Assembly (NCBI GenBank): GCA_028875335.1
Contig: JAPPEF010000113.1
Coordinates: 1-5,326, forward strand
Direction of reading: 5' to 3'
DNA length: 5,326 nucleotides
Origin: Gemmatimonadota bacterium
GTDB lineage: Bacteria > Latescibacterota > UBA2968 > UBA8231
How positions within the stretch are numbered: position 1 is the stretch's first letter; the number at the start of each line of letters is the position of its first letter. Shown here piece by piece: positions 4,923 to 5,326 of the stretch. Below the pieces are notes generated by a model. It saw only the letters and a program-made list of their open reading frames with translations. It was not told the origin of the DNA and made no database searches. The position numbers and the translations under genes were made by a program.

Positions 4923-5326
4923 ATGCCCGCACCCATCCTCTTGACCGACGCCCAAGTCCAAGCCTACCTGACCAACGGCTATGTCACCGTGCAGACCGCT
5001 CACCCACCCGCGATCCACCAAAATATCCACCGCCAAATCGAAGCCCTCTTCGCCACCGAAGGCAATCCCGGCAATGACATCCTCCCCGAAGTCCCGGACC
5101 TATACCAAATCCTCCGCGACCCCGTTGTTGACGGTGCTCTTCAGAGCCTCCTCGGCCCCTCCTACCTCGTCCACCCGCACCGCCACTGCCACCACAACCC
5201 CAGCGGGTCCCAAGGCCAAGGCATGCACCAAGACAGCTATGAAAACGACCAGAACGTGCGCCATCACCGCGCCCGCTGGACCATGGCCTTCTACTATCCG
5301 CAGGACGTCAGCTTGGACATGGGGCC
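4923..5326 (+). CDS. PhyH-family dioxygenase, N-terminal part (3'-truncated by window edge)
   Basis: The frame opens at ATG 4923 and stays open to the right edge, giving 134 whole codons. The N-terminus (ILLTDAQVQAYLTNGYVTVQ, 5-24) is the typical PhyH opening in which a helix leads into the first strand. A His-rich segment HPHRHCHHN (84-92) precedes GQGMHQDSYEND (98-109), where H102-Q103-D104 is the expected iron-binding HxD. RARWTMAFYYPQDVSLDMG (116-134) is the next family strand and the start of the loop toward the second half. The distal His and 2-oxoglutarate Arg should lie beyond the edge. The His-rich motif marks a subgroup different from the other two PhyH proteins here. The coding strand is strikingly C-rich and G-poor (26 C against 9 G in 4981-5040; 31 against 11 in 5161-5220). 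It is transcribed divergently from the symporter, which suggests shared control. The substrate is unknown. Confidence 0.88.
   Translation, partial: MPAPILLTDAQVQAYLTNGYVTVQTAHPPAIHQNIHRQIEALFATEGNPGNDILPEVPDLYQILRDPVVDGALQSLLGPSYLVHPHRHCHHNPSGSQGQGMHQDSYENDQNVRHHRARWTMAFYYPQDVSLDMG

Overview
The window looks like bacterial chromosomal DNA: genes are densely packed, spacers are short, two gene junctions overlap or nearly touch, and several genes carry Shine-Dalgarno-like sites. It is moderately GC-rich by eye. No rRNA, tRNA, CRISPR, insertion sequence or phage gene is visible. The gene mix is three non-identical phytanoyl-CoA dioxygenase (PhyH)-family proteins, a CBM9-like carbohydrate-binding protein, a sodium:solute symporter and a GNAT acetyltransferase. 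From general knowledge, such PhyH-rich, CBM9-like and SSS-rich neighbourhoods are common in uncultured heterotrophs such as Poribacteria, Latescibacteria and Planctomycetes/Verrucomicrobia-like lineages. That assignment is inference; the window contains no phylogenetic marker.

Layout. Positions 1-551 (+) hold the C-terminal part of a PhyH-family dioxygenase, cut by the left edge. After an 80-base spacer comes a GNAT acetyltransferase (632-1366, +). Its stop overlaps the start of a CBM9-like protein by 4 bases (1363-2151, +). Eight bases later a second complete PhyH-family dioxygenase begins (2160-2921, +). The last three form a tight, probably translationally coupled unit, and the first PhyH gene may belong to the same transcript. 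A 59-base convergent spacer with a bulged hairpin (2947-2968) separates this unit from a large sodium:solute symporter on the minus strand (2981-4741). A 181-base divergent spacer (4742-4922) follows, with weak promoter-like and inverted-repeat signals. A third PhyH-family gene then runs off the right edge (4923-5326, +).

How the genes may work together (inference). The symporter would import a small organic solute coupled to Na+. The Fe(II)/2-oxoglutarate dioxygenases could hydroxylate or oxidatively cleave it or related compounds. The CBM9-like protein suggests a link to carbohydrate-type ligands, and the acetyltransferase could modify an intermediate. No substrate can be read from the sequence. 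The two complete or near-complete PhyH active sites retain the His-x-Asp...His facial triad and the 2-oxoglutarate Arg at the canonical spacing, so these are probably working enzymes rather than relics. The gene set is recognisable family by family; what may be new is the combination as a catabolic or modification locus. I see no evidence of a defence system, mobile element or other novel machinery.
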